The notes under the pieces: generated by a model
The model's database searches: none
What the model was told of the DNA's origin: nothing
What the model saw: only the letters and a program-made list of their open reading frames with translations
Assembly: GCA_910575695.1 (NCBI GenBank)
Contig: CAJTGJ010000029.1
Location: 1 to 46,380 of the forward strand
Source of the DNA: Oscillospiraceae bacterium
GTDB lineage: Bacteria; Bacillota; Clostridia; Oscillospirales; Oscillospiraceae
Length of the DNA stretch: 46,380 nt
Direction of reading: 5' to 3'
Program-made: the position numbers and the translations under genes
Shown here: piece after piece, positions 38,769-46,380 of the stretch
Layout: each line of letters begins with the position of its first letter
Numbering within the stretch: the stretch's first letter is position 1

Positions 38769-38886
38769 GTTTTCACCCCCTATATATATTATGTATTCAA
38801 GATGCTGTTTTTCGACATCATTGAAATAAAATTTTCTAAGCATTCAGGAAATACTAAAAAACCTTTAGGCACTGTTCGCTTCATCA

Positions 38887-39390
38887 TTAGCTCAAACAAT
38901 CGATATCCCAGTTATCCCGAAGTTTCTTGATGATTCGTTCCACACGCTTACGGCAGGCAGCCTCGGTCAGGTCAAGCTCCTTTGCAACGTTCCGATATGG
39001 TTCACCCTCCATGAAAACTCTCCGTATAAGCAAAAACTCCCGTTCAGACAGGAGTTCGGCACAGTGGGCAGAAGGAGCATCAACACCACCATAATAATCG
39101 AAAGCAGAGGGACAGAGATTTGTATCCTCTATAGAAACTGTCACTGTCGCACGATTCTTCTTCACTGTATTTAGGTTCTGCGCTTTCTTCCGGATAACGT
39201 TTTTAATCCAGCCAAGCCGATTCTCGCTGCCATAAAACCGATCTATTTTTACCATACCTGTAAGGAATGCTTCTTGCACTACTTCCTTTGCATCATCCCA
39301 GTTCTTTAAAAAACGGTATGCATATCCAACAAGTTTTTGAAAATGTAACCGGTAAAAAGACTCGAAAAATACACCTTCTTCCCGCGTCAT
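38887..39390 (-). CDS. ECF-like sigma-70 family factor
   Basis: A 167-residue sigma factor. Region 2 is FFESFYRLHFQKLVGYAYRFLKNWDDAKEVVQEAFLTGMVK with RLGWIKNVIRKKAQN. Region 4 is LSEREFLLIRRVFMEGEPYRNVAKELDLTEAACRKRVERIIKKLRD, a helix-turn-helix for the -35 element. There is no region 1 or 3. ATG 39390 follows a purine-rich GGGAAGGGTGA. It precedes the DUF4367 gene and is divergent from the RHS gene, so it may control secretion of that protein. The target promoter is not evident. Confidence 0.88.
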   Translation of the reverse strand: MTREEGVFFESFYRLHFQKLVGYAYRFLKNWDDAKEVVQEAFLTGMVKIDRFYGSENRLGWIKNVIRKKAQNLNTVKKNRATVTVSIEDTNLCPSAFDYYGGVDAPSAHCAELLSEREFLLIRRVFMEGEPYRNVAKELDLTEAACRKRVERIIKKLRDNWDIDCLS

Positions 39391-39397
39391 CGCTGAT

Positions 39398-39529
39398 TCA
39401 CCCTTCCCGCTCTTTTTCAAGCCTATTGCGCTTCTTTTCAGGCGGCTCAGGATCTCCATACTCAAACAGCCAAGCCCGAATAATAGGCTCCAGGTGGGCC
39501 AACGCCTCATCAGACTGATCGTTCAACAT
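39398..39529 (-). CDS. Possible small ORF at the head of the sigma factor operon
   Basis: A 43-codon frame (MLNDQSDEALAHLEPIIRAW, then LFEYGDPEPPEKKRNRLEKE, REG) ends seven bases before the sigma factor start, and its last codons hold that gene's ribosome site. The acidic helix and basic tail look protein-like. It lacks a clear ribosome site of its own; an upstream GAGGGAG is too distant. It could couple translation to the sigma factor gene or be a small regulator. Confidence 0.45.
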   Translation of the reverse strand: MLNDQSDEALAHLEPIIRAWLFEYGDPEPPEKKRNRLEKEREG

Positions 39530-39650
39530 ACTATTGATAGAATTTAACGGAGATGCTTCTCCCTCTGGAAGGAGGTGATCGCTGTGCAGAGCTAGGCCAG
39601 ATGTGATCGAACATACAGACAGAAAAATTTTGAGAAAGGAATGCCTGCAA
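39530..39650. promoter_or_regulatory. Divergent gap between sigma operon and RHS gene
   Basis: This gap of about 120 bases should contain promoters for both directions. A very strong AAGGAGGTGATC (about 39570-39581) is followed by GTG CAG AGC TAG, a possible three-codon leader. The RHS gene's own ribosome site is GAAAGGA before ATG 39651. No clear -35/-10 pair is visible, consistent with ECF-type promoters that cannot be recognised by eye. Confidence 0.35.
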
Positions 39651-42600
39651 ATGAAACGTCAAAAGAGATTGTCTAGAGCGATATCTATATTGTTGACCCT
39701 CGCATTGATATTAGGGCTCCTGCCTGCCCAGGCCCTGGCACTAGGTTCCTATGGCGAACCCCCCGAGACAGTGGCGTTCAAAGTCATGCGTATGGATGGG
39801 GTAAGGACTGCCACCCCCATTTCCAAGTACCTCTATGGCACAAAGGAAAATCAGTTTTTACGATCCACGGATTTGAATCAGTCCGGATCGTGGGTACAGC
39901 TGACTTACGTGATTGAAAAATCCCAGCCAGTCAGTCTGGAGTTGTACAAGCTCAAGGACGGCTTTTCTCTTACGGACCCGCTTATACTGGATTATGCGCC
40001 CGGACCGGATGAGCTTGAAGAATTCCTTGGTGACCGTATTGGCTATTTGCATGGAATCCGTGTTACGGATAATGTGGTCCCCCTTATTCCGAGCGGGGAT
40101 ATCTATACCGATCCGCAGGTTGGTTGGAAAGACATCGACCGGGATACATGGTTAAGCATATTAAACGAATCAATTTTGAAACAAACCCGGTCAGCAGAAA
40201 CAATGAAGGATATCTATGCTTTTGGCTACCAAGGGTTGCAATTCGTTACTGGCCCAGTCGTTGGAACCCAGGACGATGAGCAGTCTGTCAATGATAGCCA
40301 CTCTGCAGACGGAAGCAATGAGACCGAAGATAGCACAGTGAGTGTCAATGGACAGGTTAGTGAGGGCGATGAGGAGAGCAAACCTGTGGATGAAGGGGAA
40401 GTCACTGTTGATTCGGAGTTTTCTGCCGAACCGAATCCCTCCGCTGAACCGGAGTCTACCGCTGAACCGGAGTCTACCGCCGAACCAGAGCCTACCGTCG
40501 AACCGGAGTCTACCGTCAAACCGGAGTCTACCGCCGAACCAGAGCCTACTGACGAACCAGAGCCTACTGACGAGCCAGAGCCTACTGACGAGCCAGAGCC
40601 TACTGACGAGCCAGAGCCTGCACCCTCTGAGTTTGTTCCCGGCTATGTGGGCGATGTGCTGGGCGAAGAATCTGTTTTCTTCACTGAACGCAATTCAGAT
40701 ACCAATATTCAAAACTTTATGCTTTGGGATGGAAGCATTGTTCGAGAGGATGGAGGATCACCAGAGAAGTATCAATTCGAGGATGGCTACTACGTTATTG
40801 TCATGACACCCTCCATAGGGAAGAATTCGATATATAATAGCTTCCTGGCTTTCGAGACACTCAGCAGCGAGGCGAAAGCAGATTCCTTTGACGGTATCAA
40901 CAGTTTCGAGGAACTGCAAAAAATCCGTGAGGAGCTGGCTATGCCGGGTGATCCTGTGGATCTGCTCACCGGTAGTTTTACTTGGAACTATACGGACTTT
41001 GCCCTGTATGGCCAGAACGATCTGAAATTTACCCGGTATTACGAGTCTGTCAAGGCTGACAAGAATTATGGCCTGGGCAACGGTTGGACATCCAACTTTA
41101 CCTATGCCTTGGAGTTTGGTGACCTATACGCCCAAGTTACCTTGCCCAAAGGAACAGAACTTTATTTCGGGCTGGACTTCGACGGCAGTTACACCAACTG
41201 CGGAGATTACTCTCTGGAATGGGCTGGCAGCTGCTACATCATGAAGGACAAAGCCGGGAACCGCTACAGCTTCACTCCGGACGGGCAAATCCAGAATATT
41301 ATCTATGTCAACGGCGACGTGGTCAATTTTGTCTATTCCGAAAACAAGCTGACTAACGTGTCCAGCGGCACTGGAAGCTTCAAATTTACCTATGGCAACA
41401 GCGGCAACATCGAAACCGTCACAGACAGTGTGGGGCGCATCGTCACTCTGTCCTATGATGGAAACCTGCTCACTGCAGCAGAAAATCCAGATGGAGACAG
41501 CCTGCGTTATACCTATGATTCGAATGGCTACCTGACATCGGTGACCAATTTCAAGGGTGATGTCTATGTGGAAAACACTTATGACGACGCAGGCCGTGTG
41601 ACACATCAGTATGCCGCCGACTTCGGTACCTTTGAGTTCACCTATGACTTTGATAGCCGACACAATACCTGCACCGGTATAGACGGATATTTCCTGGAGA
41701 TTTATTACGATGAGCTGGGGCGCATCCTCACTTCCACCGATGCTCAGGGCACCCAGCGTGTCGCTTACAACGATTTCAACCAAGTTACCAGCCGCACAGA
41801 TCGTGAGGGCAATGCCACTGCCTTTGAGCACGATGCTGCGGGTAACATCTCCCAAACGACCTATGCTGACGGCACTTCGGAGAGCTACACCTACGACGAT
41901 AACCGGATGGTTACTTCCGTTCGGGACCGTAATGGTGCCACCACCACCTACACCTATAATTCCAATGGCCAGATGACCAGCTTCACCGATGGCCGGGGTA
42001 ATACCAGCACATTCTCCTATAAAAACGGCAATTTGATTTCCGCTACTGACGCCGACGGTGCTGTGACTGCCTATACCTACGACCAAGCTGGAAACTGTAC
42101 CTCAAAAACGGACTCCGAGGGTAATGTGACCAAGTACACCTACGATGCCCAAGGGCGTGTGACCGCTGTGACTGATGCCCAAGGCGGCGTAACTGCTTAT
42201 GAGTACACCGATGCGGGCAAGCTGGTGAAAATCACCGATGCTCAGGGCAATGTCCAGTCCTTCACTGTGGACGGCAACGGTTTTAACTCCAGCCAGTCTG
42301 ACTGGTTGGGCAATGTGACCCGCTATACCCGTGACGTTCAAAATAACGTCACGTCTATCACCGACCCGCTGGGGGCTGTAACCTCCTACACCTATGACGA
42401 TCAGGGCAACCAAGTGACTGCCACGGATGCCAATGGCAACACCACCCGCTACACTTATGATGCGGCGGGCCGCATGGCATCTATGACAGACGCAGCAGGC
42501 AACACCTGGCGCTACACTTACAACAAGAACGGTCAGACGGTGTCCATCACCGACCCCGCTGGCGGTGTGACCAAAACCTCTTACGACAATGTCAGCCGGA

Positions 42601-45600
42601 CATCGTCCACCACCACAGCCAACGGCGGTACTACCCGCTACACCTATGACGGCGTAGGCAACACCACTAAGGTGACCGACGCTTTAGGCAAGACCACTTC
42701 CCGCTCCTATGACGCCAATGGAAATCTGGTTTCTGTCACCGACCGCACAGGTGCTACCACCACCTACACCTATGATGCAGAGAACCGGCTGGTGAGCTCC
42801 ACCGACGCCAAGGGGCAGACCACCACCTATACCTATGACAGCCTGGGCCAGATGATCAAGTCCGTTTCCCCCGGCAAGGCGGAGAACTCCACACAGTATA
42901 ATAGCCTGGGCCAAACCACAAAGTCTACCAATGCCAGAGGATTCGCCACCCAGTACGAATACGATAAGCTGGGCCGGGTGACCCAGGTAACATATGCCGA
43001 TGGCTCCACTGTTGGCTATACCTATGATTCGAACGGCCAAATGCTTACCACAACCGACCAGCTAGAGGGCGTAACCAGCTATACCTACGATGCGGCTGGC
43101 CGTCTGCTTACCACTACTGATCCCATGGGCGGGGTTACAGCCTACACCTATGACGGAATGGGTAATGTGCTCACCATCACCGACCCTATGGGGTTCGTTA
43201 CCACCTACACCTACAATTCCCGGAATCTTGTTGCCACCGTTACAGACGCCGAGGGTGGGAAAATCAGCTACACCTATGACAGCCTGGGCCGGAAATCCAC
43301 CGTTACAGACGCCGAGAACGGAACCACCAGCTATCAGTATGACAATGACGGCAACCTCACCAGCGTCACCGATGCCGAGGGCGGTGTAACAGTTTACGCC
43401 TATGATCTGCTGGACCGTCAGACTGGAATGACTGATGCCCGCGGGAACTCCTGGACCTATGCTTACGACAACGAGGGACGATTGGTTTCTACAAAGGATC
43501 CGCTGAAGTTCAGCACTTCCAAGTCCTACGATGCCATCGGCCAGTTAGTTCAGGAAACCGACGCCAACGGGAATGTTTGGGCTTATGAATATGACGCAGA
43601 TGGTCATATGACCGCCAAGATTGATCCGCTGGGCAATAAGACCACCTATGCTTACGACCTCAGCGGCAACCTGCTGAGTACAACCACTGCTCTAGGGCTG
43701 AAAACCTCCCATGTATATGATTCCATGGGACGGGTAGTCTCTACCGCTGATCCCATGGGCCACACTGTTACTTTCCTGTATGATGCCAAGGGCCAGCTTG
43801 TGGGGTTCACCAATAAGGACGGCACCAGTGTGGCTGCCACCTATGATGCCAACGGCAATACGCTCACCGTTACAGACGAAGAAGGCTATGTAGTCTCCTA
43901 TGTTTACGACAAGGACGGACGCATGACCCTGCTTACCAATGCCCGCGGCTTCAAGACCACCTATTCCTATGACAAGGTGGGCAATTTGGTAAAGGTGACC
44001 AATGCCATGGACGGCGTCACCGATTATGCATACGACAAAAACGGCAATCTGCTCTCCGAGACAAACACAGACGGCGGCACAACGCTTTACACTTACGACA
44101 AGCTGGGCCGGGTGACCACCATCACCGACCCCGTAGGAGCTGTGACTAATGTGGAGTATGACGCCAACGGCAACATCACCAAAGTGACGCAGGCTGACGG
44201 CAAATCTATCACTTACTCCTATGATGCCCGCAACCAGCTCATCAGCTATGTGGACACTGAGGGATATACTTTCTCCTATACCTACGATGGCAACGGGAAC
44301 ATCACCTCCACCACAGACGGCAACGGCAACACCACCCGCTATACCTATGATGGACTGGACCGCGTCACTCAGCGCACTGACGCTGAAGGTGGTGTGGCCA
44401 CTCAGACCTTCGACGCAGACGGCCGCCTGATCAAAGCGGTGGACGAGGAAGGTGCTGAAACCAACTACACATATGATGAGTGTGGCCGGGTAACGAAGAT
44501 GACCGATGCCCTTGGCAATTCCACCACATACACTTATGACGAGCTGGATCGGTTACTCACCGCCACTGACGCCAAAGGCGGCGTGACCACCTACACCTAT
44601 ACTGACCGGGGTAATGTGGCCACCGTTACAGATGCCGAGGGCTATGTCACTTCCTACGAGTATGACGGCAACCAAAACCTGGTGAAAATGACCACCCCAG
44701 ACGGCATCACCACCTATGAGTACGACCCGCTGGACCGGCTCATCAAAACCACCACTCCGGATGGCAAGAGCGAACTCGTCACCTACAACGGTGAGGGTGA
44801 CGTGACTTCCAAGACCGACAAGGCCGGTCACAAGACCAGCTATGTGCTGGACGCCAATGGGCAGATCGTGGAAACCATCGACGCTCTGGGCAATTCTACT
44901 TTGTTCGAGTATGACGCTATGGGCCGTCTGACCAAGACCTCCCTGCACCGTGTGGACGCCCAGGACAAGGTGGACGAGTGGGAGATCACCATCTATGAAT
45001 ACGATGGGCGCGGCCTGGTCACCAAGGAAACCAATGCTTTGGGTGCTGTTACCGCCTATACCTATGATGGCAACGGCAACCTGGTATCCAAAAAAGATGC
45101 CGAGGGCTATGAAACAGAATACACCTATAACGCGCTGGACTTTGTGACACAAATCAACTATAATGGTGGCAAACAGGCTTCCTACCGCTATAACAAAGTC
45201 GGCACGCTGGTGGAAATGGAGGACTGGACCGGCACGACCTCCTTTGAGGTGGACCTGCTCCAGCGCATAACCCAGGTCACCGACCACAAGGGCAACGTGG
45301 TGGAATACGGCTACGACGAGGTGGGTAATCAGACCTCTATCGCCTACCCGGACGACACCGGGGTGGATTACACCTACGACCTGCTGGGACAGCTCAAAAC
45401 CGTCACCGAGGACGACAGCCGCACTACCGCTTACACTTATGACGGCATGGGCCGCATGGTAAAAATGGAATACCCCCATGGCTGGGTGGAGGATTATGTG
45501 TACGACTCCATCGGCCAGCTCCTGCGGGTGGACGACACCGACCCCACCCAGAAGGACATGAAGCAGCAGAAGCACGTCTATAAATACGATGACTGCGGCA

Positions 45601-46380
45601 ACATGATCTACGAGTATATGCGGGGCAACGGCACCGGTGAGGCTACCACAGAGAACACCTATACCTATGACGCCCTGAACCGCATCATCCGGGCCGAGGA
45701 GTCATATGGAAACGCGTGGCGGGAGTACCAGTACGACAGCCTGGGCAACCTGACCTATGAGAACAACAGCAATAGTGTCCACTATGACTACAAGCTGAAC
45801 AACCTCAACCAGATCACGGAAAAGACCTATGGCAGCAACAATAAGGAGCGCACCATCTATACCTACGACAAGCGCGGCAACCTGGTGCTGGAGGAGTACG
45901 GCAAGAACAACGGCAGCGGGAATGGGAACGGCCAGCGTACCACCGTGGGGCAGTATACCTATGACGAAACCAATAAGATGGTGCTGGGGGTCAATTCCAG
46001 CGGCGAGAGCAGCGCGTACCTGTACAACGGCCTGGGCGCGTTGGTGGAGGACACCTGGAAAATTGCCAAGAATGGCTACGGCTACCACAGTGTGGACGCC
46101 GGGCTGGACGACACCGATACCGGAAGCGGACGCGGTGGCGGCGGAAGCAACGGGAATGGAAACGGCAACGGGAACGGCCAGGGCAATGGCAACGGCAGCG
46201 GCGACAAGCCCACCGGCAGCCTGGTAACCAGCTTCAGCACCGTGGTGAAGCAGTTCGTGGTGGACTACACCAGCCCCACCTACGAGCCGCTGATGGAGCA
46301 TGAGGTCAACGGCCTGGATTATCGCTATGTGTACGGCAACGACCGGCTGAGCGTGAATATCACCGGGGTGGAAACCAGCT
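39651..46380 (+). CDS. Giant secreted RHS/YD-repeat protein (3' end outside the window)
   Basis: An open frame of 2,243 codons to the window edge. Residues 1-31 are a signal peptide (ISILLTLALILGLLPAQALA). A unique N-terminal domain follows (about 32-255), then eleven six-residue EP-rich repeats (about 259-324). The DUF6531-like entry GDPVDLLTGSFTWNYTDFAL (about 434) leads into FTRYYES. From about 550 to 2,090 there are several dozen YD repeats (G-x-x-x-x-x-TDA-x-G-x-x-T-x-YTYD pattern). A Gly/Asn-rich linker (about 2159-2185) precedes the start of a core-like part (DYRYVYGNDRLSV). YD repeats build a closed shell around a C-terminal effector or adhesin. The effector is not visible. It is divergent from a sigma/anti-sigma operon. 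Confidence 0.93.
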   Translation, partial: MKRQKRLSRAISILLTLALILGLLPAQALALGSYGEPPETVAFKVMRMDGVRTATPISKYLYGTKENQFLRSTDLNQSGSWVQLTYVIEKSQPVSLELYKLKDGFSLTDPLILDYAPGPDELEEFLGDRIGYLHGIRVTDNVVPLIPSGDIYTDPQVGWKDIDRDTWLSILNESILKQTRSAETMKDIYAFGYQGLQFVTGPVVGTQDDEQSVNDSHSADGSNETEDSTVSVNGQVSEGDEESKPVDEGEVTVDSEFSAEPNPSAEPESTAEPESTAEPEPTVEPESTVKPESTAEPEPTDEPEPTDEPEPTDEPEPTDEPEPAPSEFVPGYVGDVLGEESVFFTERNSDTNIQNFMLWDGSIVREDGGSPEKYQFEDGYYVIVMTPSIGKNSIYNSFLAFETLSSEAKADSFDGINSFEELQKIREELAMPGDPVDLLTGSFTWNYTDFALYGQNDLKFTRYYESVKADKNYGLGNGWTSNFTYALEFGDLYAQVTLPKGTELYFGLDFDGSYTNCGDYSLEWAGSCYIMKDKAGNRYSFTPDGQIQNIIYVNGDVVNFVYSENKLTNVSSGTGSFKFTYGNSGNIETVTDSVGRIVTLSYDGNLLTAAENPDGDSLRYTYDSNGYLTSVTNFKGDVYVENTYDDAGRVTHQYAADFGTFEFTYDFDSRHNTCTGIDGYFLEIYYDELGRILTSTDAQGTQRVAYNDFNQVTSRTDREGNATAFEHDAAGNISQTTYADGTSESYTYDDNRMVTSVRDRNGATTTYTYNSNGQMTSFTDGRGNTSTFSYKNGNLISATDADGAVTAYTYDQAGNCTSKTDSEGNVTKYTYDAQGRVTAVTDAQGGVTAYEYTDAGKLVKITDAQGNVQSFTVDGNGFNSSQSDWLGNVTRYTRDVQNNVTSITDPLGAVTSYTYDDQGNQVTATDANGNTTRYTYDAAGRMASMTDAAGNTWRYTYNKNGQTVSITDPAGGVTKTSYDNVSRTSSTTTANGGTTRYTYDGVGNTTKVTDALGKTTSRSYDANGNLVSVTDRTGATTTYTYDAENRLVSSTDAKGQTTTYTYDSLGQMIKSVSPGKAENSTQYNSLGQTTKSTNARGFATQYEYDKLGRVTQVTYADGSTVGYTYDSNGQMLTTTDQLEGVTSYTYDAAGRLLTTTDPMGGVTAYTYDGMGNVLTITDPMGFVTTYTYNSRNLVATVTDAEGGKISYTYDSLGRKSTVTDAENGTTSYQYDNDGNLTSVTDAEGGVTVYAYDLLDRQTGMTDARGNSWTYAYDNEGRLVSTKDPLKFSTSKSYDAIGQLVQETDANGNVWAYEYDADGHMTAKIDPLGNKTTYAYDLSGNLLSTTTALGLKTSHVYDSMGRVVSTADPMGHTVTFLYDAKGQLVGFTNKDGTSVAATYDANGNTLTVTDEEGYVVSYVYDKDGRMTLLTNARGFKTTYSYDKVGNLVKVTNAMDGVTDYAYDKNGNLLSETNTDGGTTLYTYDKLGRVTTITDPVGAVTNVEYDANGNITKVTQADGKSITYSYDARNQLISYVDTEGYTFSYTYDGNGNITSTTDGNGNTTRYTYDGLDRVTQRTDAEGGVATQTFDADGRLIKAVDEEGAETNYTYDECGRVTKMTDALGNSTTYTYDELDRLLTATDAKGGVTTYTYTDRGNVATVTDAEGYVTSYEYDGNQNLVKMTTPDGITTYEYDPLDRLIKTTTPDGKSELVTYNGEGDVTSKTDKAGHKTSYVLDANGQIVETIDALGNSTLFEYDAMGRLTKTSLHRVDAQDKVDEWEITIYEYDGRGLVTKETNALGAVTAYTYDGNGNLVSKKDAEGYETEYTYNALDFVTQINYNGGKQASYRYNKVGTLVEMEDWTGTTSFEVDLLQRITQVTDHKGNVVEYGYDEVGNQTSIAYPDDTGVDYTYDLLGQLKTVTEDDSRTTAYTYDGMGRMVKMEYPHGWVEDYVYDSIGQLLRVDDTDPTQKDMKQQKHVYKYDDCGNMIYEYMRGNGTGEATTENTYTYDALNRIIRAEESYGNAWREYQYDSLGNLTYENNSNSVHYDYKLNNLNQITEKTYGSNNKERTIYTYDKRGNLVLEEYGKNNGSGNGNGQRTTVGQYTYDETNKMVLGVNSSGESSAYLYNGLGALVEDTWKIAKNGYGYHSVDAGLDDTDTGSGRGGGGSNGNGNGNGNGQGNGNGSGDKPTGSLVTSFSTVVKQFVVDYTSPTYEPLMEHEVNGLDYRYVYGNDRLSVNITGVETS
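40425..40622 (+). repeat. Eleven 18-base tandem repeats encoding an EP-rich linker
   Basis: Eleven in-frame units of 18 bases encode AEPEST, AEPEPT, VEPEST and DEPEPT-type hexapeptides. The last units (PEPTDE) are nearly identical at DNA level, so the array can expand or shrink. It forms an extended acidic spacer between the N-terminal domain and the RHS shell. Confidence 0.9.

Noticed and set aside
40425..40622. CRISPR-like repeat array
   Set aside because: Units are contiguous 18-base in-frame codons for an EP-rich linker without spacers.
41124..45575. Long open frames on the minus strand opposite the RHS gene (up to 340 codons)
   Set aside because: They are antisense shadows of the periodic YD-repeat coding sequence. 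Their products are low-complexity Gly/Val/Ile repeats and lack ribosome sites.
35251..46380. Diversity-generating retroelement or retron
   Set aside because: No template/variable repeat pair and no msr-msd-like structured RNA beside the reverse transcriptase were seen. The domain layout is that of group-II-like enzymes.
46100..46380. RHS effector (toxin) domain
   Set aside because: The window ends within the start of the core-like region; no effector domain is visible, so none is claimed.

Overview
The window looks like a GC-rich, spore-forming member of the Clostridia (Oscillospiraceae type, Flavonifractor-like). This is inferred from GC-rich coding sequence, strong AGGAGG-type ribosome binding sites, a germination-protease homologue and Tn1549-like conjugation proteins. 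It was not tested by any search. No tRNA, rRNA or CRISPR array was seen.

Region 1 (about 1-27,300) is the body of an integrative conjugative element. It holds a small membrane protein, a UvrD/PcrA-type helicase on the opposite strand, a polytopic TrbL/VirB6-like channel protein, and a C5-cytosine methyltransferase whose motifs lie in two long overlapping reading frames. Next come ribbon-helix-helix and SLOG-type proteins, a PrgI-like membrane protein, a VirB4 ATPase with its upstream companion, an M23 peptidase, and a run of element-specific proteins of unknown function (DUF3846, a DUF6329-like protein, DUF6103 and paralogues). A 550-base stretch of GC-rich hairpins without genes follows, then a zeta-toxin locus broken by a frameshift, a relaxosome accessory protein and a MobP-type relaxase with Sel1-like repeats. 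Two cargo genes (DUF2200, alpha/beta hydrolase), a Toprim primase-like protein, a VirD4 coupling protein and a small winged-helix protein close the region. VirB4, VirB6, VirD4, the M23 hydrolase, the relaxase and its accessory protein together make a near-complete type IV transfer set. The integrase and the ends of the element are not visible.

Region 2 (about 27,300-37,400) is accessory DNA, mostly of lower GC. A truncated GPR-family spore protease and an unknown partner face an XRE regulator across a 37-base near-perfect palindrome. After a second XRE gene comes what may be a DNA-repair island. It contains a Y-family polymerase with a small partner, an XRE regulator, a DUF6465 protein, an exonuclease III/AP-endonuclease gene, and, overlapping that gene by ATGA, a 693-residue group-II-like reverse transcriptase. 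The reverse transcriptase has a maturase-like X domain, a zinc HNH-type module and an extra C-terminal domain, but no intron RNA was found around it. An IS1182-family element has split the exonuclease gene, inserting next to a hairpin that is now duplicated at both ends.

Region 3 (about 37,400-46,380) carries an operon on the minus strand: a small ORF, an ECF-like sigma factor, a DUF4367 membrane protein that is probably the anti-sigma factor, and a secreted protein. Divergent from it is the start of a very large secreted RHS/YD-repeat protein, open to the end of the window at more than 2,240 codons. Its C-terminal domain lies outside.
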